NCBI GenBank assembly: GCA_002712005.1
Contig: PASP01000004.1
Coordinates: forward strand, 373,485-437,484
DNA length: 64,000 nucleotides
Source of the DNA: Halobacteriovoraceae bacterium
Lineage (GTDB): Bacteria > Bdellovibrionota > Bacteriovoracia > Bacteriovoracales > Bacteriovoracaceae
Direction: 5' to 3'
Shown: positions 34,291 to 42,267 of the stretch, piece after piece
Numbering within the stretch: the stretch's first letter is position 1
Layout of the letters: each line of letters opens with the position of its first letter
The notes under the pieces: generated by a model
Seen by the model: the letters and a program-made list of their open reading frames with translations, nothing else
Told to the model about the DNA's origin: nothing
Databases searched by the model: none
Position numbers and translations under genes: made by a program

Positions 34291-35048
34291 GCATGCCCCG
34301 AATATATAATTCTACCTTTATCCATATGTACCATTCTTCCTGTAAACTTTTTGGCCAAGTCTTTATTGTGAGTGGCCCAAATGACTGACAGTCCCTGCTT
34401 CACATTATACAAATTGAGAATATCAAAAATTCTTTTGGCATTTTCATAATCTAACGCTGCGGTAGGCTCATCAGCTAGCACAATATCTGGCCTTGTGAGC
34501 ATAGTACGTATAAAAGCTATCTTCTGCTTAAGTCCACCATTAGCATCTTTCACCTTTAAGTGTAGGCGATCATAAACCCCCAACATTTTAGTGAGTTCTA
34601 CAAGGTCGGATTCAAATTCTTTCTTGTTTTGATAAACTGATGAATCGTAAGAAGTGAAAAGATTCTTTTCACAGCTTTTGTTATCAAAGAGTTTTAGGTC
34701 TTGAAAAATAGGTGAAGTAAAAACGTGACGAGGATCTGGACGCTCAATCTTCCCTCTATGAGGACGATAGATCCCAGCAAGGGTTTTGAGAAAAGTGGTC
34801 TTCCCTGCTCCGGAAACACCTGTTAAGAAGACGATTTCTTTTTGGTGAAGTTTAAAATCAACTCCATTCAAAGCACGTATATTATCAAAGTGCACATGAA
34901 CATCTTGCATAGCTAAAAGCCTAGGTCCAATTCCTGCGCCTTGATTAAGAGAATGATTTGAATGAATGGAAGATCTTTGATTAAAACGTTTTTGAGCCGA
35001 CTTATTTTGCCCCAAACCGCTTTGCAAATCCCTTTGAAGATTAAACAT
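34278..35048 (-). CDS. ftsE: Cell division ATP-binding protein FtsE
   Basis: The protein is about 256 residues. After a 45-residue polar extension not found in standard FtsE, the ABC domain has Walker A GVSGAGKTTFLKTLAG, a Q-loop PIFQDLKLFDN, Walker B DIVLADEPTAALD and the switch His in WATHNKDLAKK. The signature LSGGQ reads NGGLKQK here, a partial match. I chose the ATG at 35046-35048; the frame also opens at a TTG four codons earlier that sits too close to AAGGA. It drives FtsX in remodelling septal peptidoglycan. Confidence 0.9.
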   Translation of the reverse strand: MFNLQRDLQSGLGQNKSAQKRFNQRSSIHSNHSLNQGAGIGPRLLAMQDVHVHFDNIRALNGVDFKLHQKEIVFLTGVSGAGKTTFLKTLAGIYRPHRGKIERPDPRHVFTSPIFQDLKLFDNKSCEKNLFTSYDSSVYQNKKEFESDLVELTKMLGVYDRLHLKVKDANGGLKQKIAFIRTMLTRPDIVLADEPTAALDYENAKRIFDILNLYNVKQGLSVIWATHNKDLAKKFTGRMVHMDKGRIIYSGHACFI

Positions 35049-35128
35049 TTTTGATACCAATCCTTAGTATTTCTCCTTAAACCATCCTGGCCTAAGGGTC
35101 GTCACACACTCTTATAGTGTACCTCGTG

Positions 35129-35155
35129 TAAAGGACTTAAGTAAAGGGCCGAGTA
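35129..35155 (+). promoter_or_regulatory. Sigma-28 (FliA)-type promoter reading toward the HD gene 3' end
   Basis: TAAA (35129-35132), 15 bases, then GCCGAGTA (35148-35155) match the FliA consensus TAAA-N15-GCCGATAA in spacing and in 10 of 12 positions. A transcript from it would start near 35162 and run antisense into the HD gene. A 58-codon open frame begins there (35162-35338) but lacks a ribosome site. Confidence 0.4.
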
Positions 35156-35243
35156 GGCACTATGAAAGAACTAAGCCCCCAAAATGACACCACTTTTAAT
35201 GAGATATCACCGTGCGAGGGCGTTCTTGCTGAGAATGATGAGA

Positions 35244-36716
35244 TTAGCCGACTTCTTCAGACGGTCTTACATTCTCAATTACCCCTTCTTTTACTAAGAG
35301 ATCATGGGTTTTCTGTGAACAAAATACATTGGGAATAAAGTTCATCGTATTTTTTAGACGAGAAATAACCGAGTTTTCTACTTCGGCCAAGAGCTTAACG
35401 TCACCGTTTTCGTAGCTAATCTTTACTGGATCCCTTTCTAACAAGACATTGGTTGCCTTATTTTTAGTGACAAGGCTCTTTGAAGATTGAACGAAAATAA
35501 TTTGTTTCTGAGGAAGATCAGCTATAAACCAATCATCCTTCTCTCCTTTTTTCTCAATCACCTTGCTGATTTCTTCAACTTTAGCTTCTGCCCTTTTCAT
35601 ATATTTACTTAGTTCTTCTGGATCATCTTGGCTGACCAAACGTTGCTTAAGTTCTTCACAACGAACATGGCGTGCCCCTTGAGCAAAGAGTAAGGTTTTC
35701 GCCATATTCTTCATTCCAAATTCTTTATCACGATCAAAAGCCCCACTATGGTACTGCTCATGAACAATGCTCATGAAGTAAGAATCTTGAAAGTTCCAAA
35801 ATTTTACAGGGTCTTTTTCAATTTGCTCTAAAAGGTCGCTATAACGACTCATCACCCCTTTTTCTAGGAAGTAGTAACAAAGCCCTTCAGCTATAGCATC
35901 ATACTTAGCTCCGCGAGAACTTCTAATAACTTGAGAGTACCAAGCAAATCGAGACTGTAGAAAGTCTTCTACACAGTGAAGGGCATTATGTTTGATCGTC
36001 AATATGTCTTGGCCACCAATTGTCTTTGGTTCAAAATGATGAAGAAGATAGTCTCTATCATAGCTTCCATATTTCAAGCCTGTGTAATGGGCATCACGAA
36101 GAAGATAGTCCATGCGATCACAGTCTATTTCAGAATGAAGAATCTGGTTGGCCATGATAGAAGGGTCTACTCCCTTAACGAGATCTGATATACGTTGAGG
36201 ATCATAGCCATATTTTTTTAAGATGTACGTTATCCCTCCAGGATAATCCGTATTCTTAATAATATAGGCTCCAAGATTTTCGTGGTCATCCTTGAGACCT
36301 TTCCCTCCGGCAATATGAGTCGTTTCCCCAAAACGGATATAGGCCATTTCAGTAGTATGGGAAAAGCAGAAAGTTCCTAAGTCATGCATCAGTGCACCTA
36401 GGCGAATCATTTGGTGCCAGTCTTTTTCCTTTGAATGGAAGTCGGAGTCCATGAGTTCTTGATCACTCACTGCGCGGTCACAAGATTTAATAATATGATG
36501 AGCATTATTCATCACGCCAATCGAGTGTCCAAAGCGCGAATGCTCTGCCCCTGGAAAAACATAGAAGGAATAACCCAGTTGTTTAATCCAGCGAAGTCTT
36601 TGATAAAAAGGAGAATGGATAATCTCTTTTTCCACAGGAGTCATATGTATAAACCCATAGATTGGGTCAAAAACAATATGCTGCTTCTTTTGAGGGGTAG
36701 TACTAAACATTTCCAT
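35244..36716 (-). CDS. HD-domain phosphohydrolase (COG1078, SAMHD1/dGTPase-like)
   Basis: The protein is 490 residues. The metal-binding HD signature is complete: GAEHSRFGHSIGVMNNA (first His), LGALMHDLGTFCFSHTTE (His-Asp) and HSEIDCDRMDYLLRDAHYTG (second Asp), preceded by YQRLRWIKQLG. This is the COG1078 family related to dNTP triphosphohydrolases and SAMHD1. The substrate, a dNTP or another phosphoester, cannot be told. ATG follows AAGGA at 6 bases. A terminator-like hairpin lies only about 26 bases upstream of its start. Confidence 0.9.
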   Translation of the reverse strand: MEMFSTTPQKKQHIVFDPIYGFIHMTPVEKEIIHSPFYQRLRWIKQLGYSFYVFPGAEHSRFGHSIGVMNNAHHIIKSCDRAVSDQELMDSDFHSKEKDWHQMIRLGALMHDLGTFCFSHTTEMAYIRFGETTHIAGGKGLKDDHENLGAYIIKNTDYPGGITYILKKYGYDPQRISDLVKGVDPSIMANQILHSEIDCDRMDYLLRDAHYTGLKYGSYDRDYLLHHFEPKTIGGQDILTIKHNALHCVEDFLQSRFAWYSQVIRSSRGAKYDAIAEGLCYYFLEKGVMSRYSDLLEQIEKDPVKFWNFQDSYFMSIVHEQYHSGAFDRDKEFGMKNMAKTLLFAQGARHVRCEELKQRLVSQDDPEELSKYMKRAEAKVEEISKVIEKKGEKDDWFIADLPQKQIIFVQSSKSLVTKNKATNVLLERDPVKISYENGDVKLLAEVENSVISRLKNTMNFIPNVFCSQKTHDLLVKEGVIENVRPSEEVG

Positions 36717-36741
36717 TTTCTATCCTTGAAAATATAAAAAA

Positions 36742-36760
36742 AGGGCCAATAGCTGGCCCT
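36742..36760 (-). terminator. Terminator or attenuator upstream of the HD gene
   Basis: AGGGCCA/TGGCCCT is a 7-bp stem with a 5-base loop, followed on the minus strand by seven T residues. It ends the small basic-protein gene. It also lies within the possible leader of the HD gene. Confidence 0.8.
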
Positions 36761-36766
36761 CTAACT

Positions 36767-36796
36767 ATTTTATGTTTTTTTTGTATTCTACTGCAA
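36767..36796 (-). promoter_or_regulatory. Possible promoter of the HD gene
   Basis: TTGCAG (36796-36791) and TAAAAT (36772-36767) are spaced by 18 bases and overlap the 3' end of the small gene. The predicted start is at the base of the terminator hairpin, which would then act as an attenuator in the HD leader. Confidence 0.35.
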
Positions 36797-37006
36797 CTTT
36801 TTACTTTTAGACTTACGAATTCTTGTTTTTTTCTTTGGCTTATTTAGCCTAGCATTAATAAATTCGAAGGCATGGTGTGCTTCTCTTCTTAGTCCATTTT
36901 CGTTAATGAAGCGATAGAGATCTTCAAGGTCCTTAGACTTTCTAAAAGTCTTTAAGCTCTTGACCCCTTCGGACTCCGTAGAGATTTCTTCTTGTATTTC
37001 TGACAT
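36788..37006 (-). CDS. Small basic-tailed protein of unknown function
   Basis: The protein is 72 residues. The N-terminal half is acidic (SEIQEEISTESEG), the middle helical (KDLEDLYRFINENGLRREAH, AFEFINARL), and the last 20 residues strongly basic (KPKKKTRIRKSKSKKLQ), suggesting RNA, DNA or ribosome contact. It has a very good start (GAGGAG 6-7 bases before ATG), its own promoter and its own terminator, so it is a real gene despite its size. Confidence 0.75.
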   Translation of the reverse strand: MSEIQEEISTESEGVKSLKTFRKSKDLEDLYRFINENGLRREAHHAFEFINARLNKPKKKTRIRKSKSKKLQ

Positions 37007-37033
37007 ATATTGCTCCTCAAGTTGAGATTCTAG

Positions 37034-37062
37034 ATGATACTTTTTTAATATTAAATTAACAA
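37034..37062 (-). promoter_or_regulatory. Promoter of the small basic protein gene
   Basis: TTGTTA (37062-37057) and TATCAT (37039-37034) are spaced by exactly 17 bases, about 28 bases before the start codon. Confidence 0.55.
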
Positions 37063-37071
37063 TTTAAATAT

Positions 37072-37098
37072 GCGCCTTCACTACTTAAGTTCAGGCGC
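37072..37098 (-). terminator. GC-rich hairpin after the NtrC-type gene
   Basis: GCGCCT (37072-37077) and AGGCGC (37093-37098) form a 6-bp stem with a 15-base loop, followed on the minus strand by ATATTTAAATTG. It lies just past the activator gene and is a plausible but weak terminator. Confidence 0.4.
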
Positions 37099-37108
37099 TT
37101 AGTAGGAA

Positions 37109-38659
37109 TTAAGCCTCTTGTTGATTACCAATCATTCCATAAGAATGAAGCTTGTTATAAAGAGTCTTAACTGTAATCCCTAGCATTTTAGCTGTTTTCG
37201 TCTTATTTCCACCAAGGTGCTCAAGAGTTAAACAGATATGACGTTTTTCAAGTTCATCTAAAGTCATTTCTGAGTAGCGTACAACATCCTCATCTTCAGT
37301 TTCCTCTTCAATTCTTGATTCAGTTACTGAGTCTGCAAGGTGATCACGCTCAACAATCATTCCATCAGAAAGGATATAAGCTCTCTCGATTACATTTTGA
37401 AGTTCACGAACATTTCCTGGCCAGTTGTATTCTTTAAGGGCCTTAACTACACCTGGTGATAGTGACTTCTGCTCTTCCGCCTTCTTATGAAGGTTAAGAA
37501 AATATGTTGCAAGAGTTTCAATATCTTCCACTCTTTCTCTAAGTGAAGGAATCTTTAGAACCATAGTATTTACATTGAAAAGAAGATCTTCTCTAAACTC
37601 ACCTTTGGCCACGAGCTCATTAAGGTCTTTCGTTGAAGAAACCATGAGTCTTACATCTGCTCTATAAGGCATATGTCCACCAACTCTGAAGGCCATCTTC
37701 TCATTGATAAAGTTATAAATCTTTGATTGTAAATGAAGTGTTAATCTATCGATATTGTTAAGAAATAGAGTTCCACCATTAGCAAGCTCAAGGAGACCAT
37801 TTCTTACTCTAACATCTTGGAAAGATCCATTTTCTTCACCGAAAATTTCTCTCTCTAGTGCAAGTTCGTCTAGAGCTGAACAATCAATACTTAAGAAAGA
37901 GTGCTCTGCTCTTTTTGATCTACAGTGAACACGACGAGCAACCATTTCTTTACCAACTCCACGCTCACCAATCATAAGAGCATTTACATCAGCAGCTGCT
38001 ACTTTATCAGCAAGGTGAATAAGTCTCTTCATTGTTTCAGACTTACCTGCAATTTCTTTTTCAATAATTTTAAAGCTTGTATTAGCGACAATTCCAGAAC
38101 CTTTCTCTTCGATTTCTTTTTCTTTTAGTTCAATTTGTCTTAATAGTGATTCGTTAAGATGTTTAGCTGCAAGATACATCTTCATATTTGCTAGTGGGTG
38201 ATGAAGTTCATTAAGAATTTCAAGTACTGCTGTCATATCATCACGTCCAAATTCTTTTTCAGACTCGATACACTGGAAGTGAATCGTAGCAATAACGATT
38301 CCCTCATGAAGAACTGGAATAGCAAGCTCAGCTCTTACCCCTTCTTCTTTTGCATCTGCAAATAGAGGATCTCTTTCTGTATTATTTGAGAAGTAAGGTC
38401 TTTTTGTACGAATTACGTGACCTGAAGGACCAACACCTTTTTCTAGAGTGATTCCTTTCTTAACTTGTTTTCCATTTTTTGAGATTACTTTAACTGAACC
38501 ATTTTCTTGTACAAGATAGATAAGAGTTTTATCTACTCCAATGAAGTCATGAAGAAGCTTTCCTAAGTGTGGGAAAAATACTGACTCATCGAGTGATGAA
38601 AGTAGGATTGAAGAAATTTCTTGAATCTTTGTTAAGTTTTTAGCCACTGAATCCATCAT
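37109..38659 (-). CDS. GAF-AAA+-Fis protein, NtrC-type activator with lost Walker B and GAFTGA motifs
   Basis: The protein is 516 residues from the ATG at 38657-38659, 8 bases after AGGAG; the frame runs 15 residues further back without a site. Residues 25-160 are a GAF domain (GVGPSGHVIRTKRPYFSNNT), 200-440 the AAA+ domain and 470-516 a Fis-type helix-turn-helix (NKTKTAKMLGITVKTLYNKL). Walker A is intact (GERGVGKE, 231-238). The GAFTGA sigma-54 contact loop is GSFQDV (278-283), the Walker B DE is NN (301-302), and the second arginine-finger position is Asn. It should bind DNA but probably cannot activate sigma-54. It follows tolB and has its own promoter. Confidence 0.88.
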   Translation of the reverse strand: MMDSVAKNLTKIQEISSILLSSLDESVFFPHLGKLLHDFIGVDKTLIYLVQENGSVKVISKNGKQVKKGITLEKGVGPSGHVIRTKRPYFSNNTERDPLFADAKEEGVRAELAIPVLHEGIVIATIHFQCIESEKEFGRDDMTAVLEILNELHHPLANMKMYLAAKHLNESLLRQIELKEKEIEEKGSGIVANTSFKIIEKEIAGKSETMKRLIHLADKVAAADVNALMIGERGVGKEMVARRVHCRSKRAEHSFLSIDCSALDELALEREIFGEENGSFQDVRVRNGLLELANGGTLFLNNIDRLTLHLQSKIYNFINEKMAFRVGGHMPYRADVRLMVSSTKDLNELVAKGEFREDLLFNVNTMVLKIPSLRERVEDIETLATYFLNLHKKAEEQKSLSPGVVKALKEYNWPGNVRELQNVIERAYILSDGMIVERDHLADSVTESRIEEETEDEDVVRYSEMTLDELEKRHICLTLEHLGGNKTKTAKMLGITVKTLYNKLHSYGMIGNQQEA

Positions 38660-38724
38660 CTGCTTATCTCCTAGACATATATAACAATTAGTTTTCAACT
38701 TCAACGCTATGCGTAACTAGGAAA

Positions 38725-38753
38725 ATAATACACCGCGTCTGAATATTTTACAA
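38725..38753 (-). promoter_or_regulatory. Promoter of the NtrC-type gene
   Basis: TTGTAA (38753-38748) and TATTAT (38730-38725) are spaced by 17 bases. A second, later candidate (TTGAAG 38704-38699 with TATATG 38681-38676) would start inside the ribosome site and is less likely. Confidence 0.5.
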
Positions 38754-38801
38754 GAGTAAAATGCTCGGGTGTTTAATTTTTTGATGCTTTTTTCGTGTTT
38801 A

Positions 38802-40148
38802 CTAGTACTTAGACCATCTAGGAGTTGAACAGTTTCCGAAATTTTCGGTGACCTGCCCTAAAATCTCCCCTTCACGGGTCATAATGTATATATTTTGAAC
38901 GGCCTTACTTTGGGAGAGGACTCTCTGGCTGCTAAAAGCGATAAACTGTCCATCATTTGAATAGGTAGGGTCTTCATTTGAGCCAAAATCCTTCGTTAAA
39001 CGGTAGAGATTACGTCCATCTTGGTCGATTCTGAAAATATCAAATTTCCCATCCATCCAAGAGGCAAAGGCCACTTCTAGTCCGTCAGGTGAAAAGCGTG
39101 GAGTTGCGTTATAGTCCCCTACAAAGCCTCTACGCTTTACATCCTTCTCTTCAGCCCTTGGATCTGCAATGTAGATCATGGGCTTTTTAGAGCCTGATCG
39201 CCCGGAAAGAAAGACCATTCGAGTCCCTTCACTATTAAAGCTAGGATCAACATCAGGGGCAAAGTGTCTAGTTATTCGACGAGTTTTTCCAGTATTCAGA
39301 CTAAGGGCATAAATCTCAGCATTTCCTTCATGACTCATCGTTAGAGCGATATGTTCTCCATCAGGCATGAAAACAGCACCCGAATTGATCCCTTTTCGAG
39401 ATGAAACAACTCTAGAATTTCTTGTCTCTAAATCCATCACATAGAGATTCACATTTCGATTCTTATTTCTATTATTCTTTATCAAACTATAAAGAACCTT
39501 TTTCCCATCAAAGCTTAGGGCCGGAGAAATGACTGTCCCTTGATGTCTCGTAAGTTGAATAGGATTTCTTCCATCAAAATCCATCATATAAAGTTCTTTA
39601 ACCTGCTTGCTTCTTGTTGTATTTCGATCAGAGACAAAAATAATTTTTGAATTGAAAATGGAGTCCGTCTTTTTAATTGCTTTGAAAATTCTATCGGTTA
39701 ATTGATGCCCCTTCTCTCTTAAGTTATTAGCAGAAAAAGTATCTCTAACCATGGTCATTTTCTCTTCTGTAGCAGCATCGTATAGAGTCCCCTCTACAGT
39801 AACTTGTCCACCTGGAGCCAATTCGTAATTGGAGAGAATAAGATATCTAAGATTCTTTTTCTTTAATTGCGAAAAGTCTTTATCTTTTGCAGCAGAAGAA
39901 TATTCACTTGCTTTCATCACATCAAAATACTGCTTATAAAAGCTAAAATCATTTTGAAAAAGAGACTGCATTTCATTGATTATTTTCTTTTGAGTAGAAT
40001 TGGCATTACTAGGAATATTATGGGGAACAAAAACCATTTTATCCTTTTCAACCTCGGCCTCTCCGACAGCAACGATAGTTAAACCTTCGTCAGCAAAAGA
40101 AAAGGGGTTAAAAGAAATTAACGTGAGTAGAATTAACCATAATTTCAT
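38802..40148 (-). CDS. tolB: Tol-Pal system periplasmic protein TolB
   Basis: The protein is 448 residues with a signal peptide (KLWLILLTLISFNPFSFA). An N-terminal alpha/beta domain (about 25-165) is followed by a six-bladed propeller of WD40-like PD40 repeats: ISPALSFDGKKVLYS, GAVFMPDGEHIALT, VDPSFNSEGTRMVFLS, TPRFSPDGLEVAFAS, EDPTYSNDGQFIAFSS and STPRWSKY. TolB bridges TolA and Pal during outer-membrane constriction. It is last in tolQRAB; no pal gene follows, unlike the common order. Confidence 0.95.
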   Translation of the reverse strand: MKLWLILLTLISFNPFSFADEGLTIVAVGEAEVEKDKMVFVPHNIPSNANSTQKKIINEMQSLFQNDFSFYKQYFDVMKASEYSSAAKDKDFSQLKKKNLRYLILSNYELAPGGQVTVEGTLYDAATEEKMTMVRDTFSANNLREKGHQLTDRIFKAIKKTDSIFNSKIIFVSDRNTTRSKQVKELYMMDFDGRNPIQLTRHQGTVISPALSFDGKKVLYSLIKNNRNKNRNVNLYVMDLETRNSRVVSSRKGINSGAVFMPDGEHIALTMSHEGNAEIYALSLNTGKTRRITRHFAPDVDPSFNSEGTRMVFLSGRSGSKKPMIYIADPRAEEKDVKRRGFVGDYNATPRFSPDGLEVAFASWMDGKFDIFRIDQDGRNLYRLTKDFGSNEDPTYSNDGQFIAFSSQRVLSQSKAVQNIYIMTREGEILGQVTENFGNCSTPRWSKY

Positions 40149-40163
40149 ATAAAATCCTTCATT

Positions 40164-40988
40164 TTATAAAGGGAATCCCAATAGGATATCTCCCCTCACT
40201 GTTCTATTTGATACTTTCGATTCAGGGGCAGGAAATGGAGACGCTTCCTTAACAGCTTTAAGAGCACGAGAATCATATTCGGACTCTCCACTCGTTTCAA
40301 AGATCTCCGCTCTAACTAACTGACCTCTTTCATCTATAAATACTTTGATTCGACATTGTAATTCTTTATCTGCAAGGTAGCTGGGAAGCTTCCAAAAGGG
40401 TCTCACTAAATTAGATACCTCAGTCGCATAGGCTTGAAGCTCTGTTAAGTTTTCAGAACTCCCATTGCCCACAAGCGCTTGCCCATTACTTACCTTATTT
40501 CCTCTATTGATAAGTCCTTTGAGTTTATTCATTGTTTTGGTATCAAATCCCTGATCTTCGGCTTCCGCTTGAGTTGTCTTCTTACGAGGCTTCTCCTCCA
40601 CCTTGGACTTACTATACTTTTTCATTAAGTCAGAAAAAGAAGGTTTCTTAACAGCTGCTTTATTCTCTTTAATAAATTCCTTCCCCGTCGCAGGAGCTGG
40701 AGCTTCTTTCTTCGGCTCAGCCTTTGGTTTAGGCTCTACTTTAGGAGCACTCTTTGCTGTGACACCTGCTTTCTGTAAGGCCTTCAATTCTTGTATCGTT
40801 AATTTAGGCATGGAAACGACATCAACACGAACGGATGATTGTACGAGCTTAATATTCGCTTTCTTTTGCTTCTCACCTTTTTCCCATTGCCAGTAACTAA
40901 GAGCTACCATAACAAGAAGGATTCCGACATGAATGGCAGAAGACTTCTTAGTATAAAATGAAAATGGTTTTAATTTTAAAGTACTCAT
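40164..40988 (-). CDS. tolA: TolA/TonB-like envelope protein
   Basis: The protein is 274 residues. An N-terminal helix (AIHVGILLVMVALSYW, about 19-34) anchors it in the inner membrane. Residues 70-150 are rich in Lys, Ala, Pro and Glu (KVEPKPKAEPKKEAPAPA) and span the periplasm. The C-terminal 90 residues fit the TonB/TolA C-terminal fold (LQCRIKVFIDERGQLVRAEI, SRALKAVKEASPFPAPE). Gene order between tolR and tolB identifies it as TolA. It starts 3 bases after tolR with only a weak ribosome site, so translation is likely coupled. Confidence 0.9.
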   Translation of the reverse strand: MSTLKLKPFSFYTKKSSAIHVGILLVMVALSYWQWEKGEKQKKANIKLVQSSVRVDVVSMPKLTIQELKALQKAGVTAKSAPKVEPKPKAEPKKEAPAPATGKEFIKENKAAVKKPSFSDLMKKYSKSKVEEKPRKKTTQAEAEDQGFDTKTMNKLKGLINRGNKVSNGQALVGNGSSENLTELQAYATEVSNLVRPFWKLPSYLADKELQCRIKVFIDERGQLVRAEIFETSGESEYDSRALKAVKEASPFPAPESKVSNRTVRGDILLGFPL

Positions 40989-40991
40989 TGA

Positions 40992-41408
40992 TTAGTTAGG
41001 CTCTATTTCTGTAACGAGGGCTATATTAGTAATTCCAGAATTTTTCAAATAGGACATAAGCCTGGCAACATTTCCATACTTTATGCCATAGTCTGCTCTC
41101 AAATAAAGGATTTCCGATTTTGCTTCTTTGAAGCGACCTTTAACTAGATTTATGACCTCATTCTTCAATACTTTATCTTTTCCAAGAAAGAGCTCTCCAG
41201 ATAAGGTCATACTCAATACGACTTGCTTTGTAGTAAGATTCATTGGATTAACTTCTTTAGTCTTAGGAAGTTCCAATTTAATTCCATTTAGCATCAGTGG
41301 AGCCGTAATCATAAAGATGACTAATAGCACGAGCATCACATCTACTAACGGCGTAACGTTAATATCTGCGATAGCTCCTTTCTTATTTTTATTTAAATTA
41401 GCGCCCAT
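40992..41408 (-). CDS. tolR: TolR/ExbD biopolymer transport protein
   Basis: The protein is 138 residues, normal for TolR. ADINVTPLVDVMLVLLVIFM carries the conserved Asp in the single transmembrane helix that takes part in proton flow. The periplasmic part ends YLRADYGIKYGNVARLMSYLKNSG, as in the family. It works with TolQ to energise TolA. Confidence 0.95.
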   Translation of the reverse strand: MGANLNKNKKGAIADINVTPLVDVMLVLLVIFMITAPLMLNGIKLELPKTKEVNPMNLTTKQVVLSMTLSGELFLGKDKVLKNEVINLVKGRFKEAKSEILYLRADYGIKYGNVARLMSYLKNSGITNIALVTEIEPN

Positions 41409-41426
41409 GAATTTCCTTCTTATCTT

Positions 41427-42107
41427 CTAGAGGATGGTTCTTTCAATACTATTGAGAAGGTCTTGTTCAAATGATTCCATTTCTGTATTCATATCGCTCA
41501 AACGATTATTGAAAACATTGAAAAACCATACGGCGGGAATAGCTGCAGCAAGACCTACGGCAGTAGCGACAAGAGCTTCAGCAATCCCTGGGGCAACAGC
41601 ATCAAGAGTAGCCCCACCTGAGCCTAATCCTGTAAATGAATTAATAATTCCCCAAACGGTACCAAATAAACCAACAAAAGGGGTTACAGATCCTATACTC
41701 GCCAATGTAGAAAGTTTCTTTTCCATTTCTAGATTTACAGAATTAACTCCTTTTTTCATTGCTCTTTGAATAGACTCTAAACCAAAGTGCTCATAGTGAA
41801 GTTTGAGTTTTTCTTCTCCAGCTTCTTCTATGAATAAAGTAAATTCTTTATAACCTTCATTGAAAATAGACTTATAGGGGGAATGAGGTTGAGCCTCGGC
41901 TCCCTGAGCCGCTTCCCTTAAGGTACGACTCTGACGGTACATATCCATGAATTTCTTATTACTTTCTTCTAATTGAGAAAATAATTTCTTCTTCATGAAA
42001 ACAATTGCCCAACTTAAAACGGAAGCAACAATTAAAAGAAGTAATACTCCTTTCACAACTAAACCAGACTCTAAGATGATTTTAAAAATATCTAATTCAC
42101 CACTCAT
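41427..42107 (-). CDS. tolQ: TolQ/ExbB/MotA-type proton channel protein
   Basis: The protein is 226 residues with three hydrophobic helices (about 16-36, 128-152, 165-190). Signatures are LASIGSVTPFVGLFGTVWGI and APGIAEALVATAVGLAAAIPAV, where helices 2 and 3 form the channel. It is the first gene of tolQ-tolR-tolA-tolB, with a promoter about 41 bases upstream. Confidence 0.95.
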   Translation of the reverse strand: MSGELDIFKIILESGLVVKGVLLLLIVASVLSWAIVFMKKKLFSQLEESNKKFMDMYRQSRTLREAAQGAEAQPHSPYKSIFNEGYKEFTLFIEEAGEEKLKLHYEHFGLESIQRAMKKGVNSVNLEMEKKLSTLASIGSVTPFVGLFGTVWGIINSFTGLGSGGATLDAVAPGIAEALVATAVGLAAAIPAVWFFNVFNNRLSDMNTEMESFEQDLLNSIERTIL

Positions 42108-42147
42108 AGCGACACTCTCTCCTTGAGTTATAACTAATTACACGACC

Positions 42148-42176
42148 AGTATAACAAAGACTCTTCAACATTTCGA
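42148..42176 (-). promoter_or_regulatory. Promoter of the tolQRAB operon
   Basis: An extended -10, TGT-TATACT (hexamer 42153-42148), lies 17 bases from TCGAAA (42176-42171), a moderate -35. Confidence 0.55.
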
Positions 42177-42267
42177 TCACAGGCAAGGTCAAACTTTTGT
42201 AAATTATCTGGGCAAACTTGAGTGAACGAGTAGGATGCTTACTTTTTCCTCTTGGGAAGAAGGAAGA

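Noticed and set aside
35162-35338. 58-codon plus-strand open frame behind the sigma-28-like promoter
   Set aside because: It has no ribosome site, would begin almost at the predicted transcript start and overlaps the HD gene antisense. Not listed as a gene; an antisense RNA is more likely.
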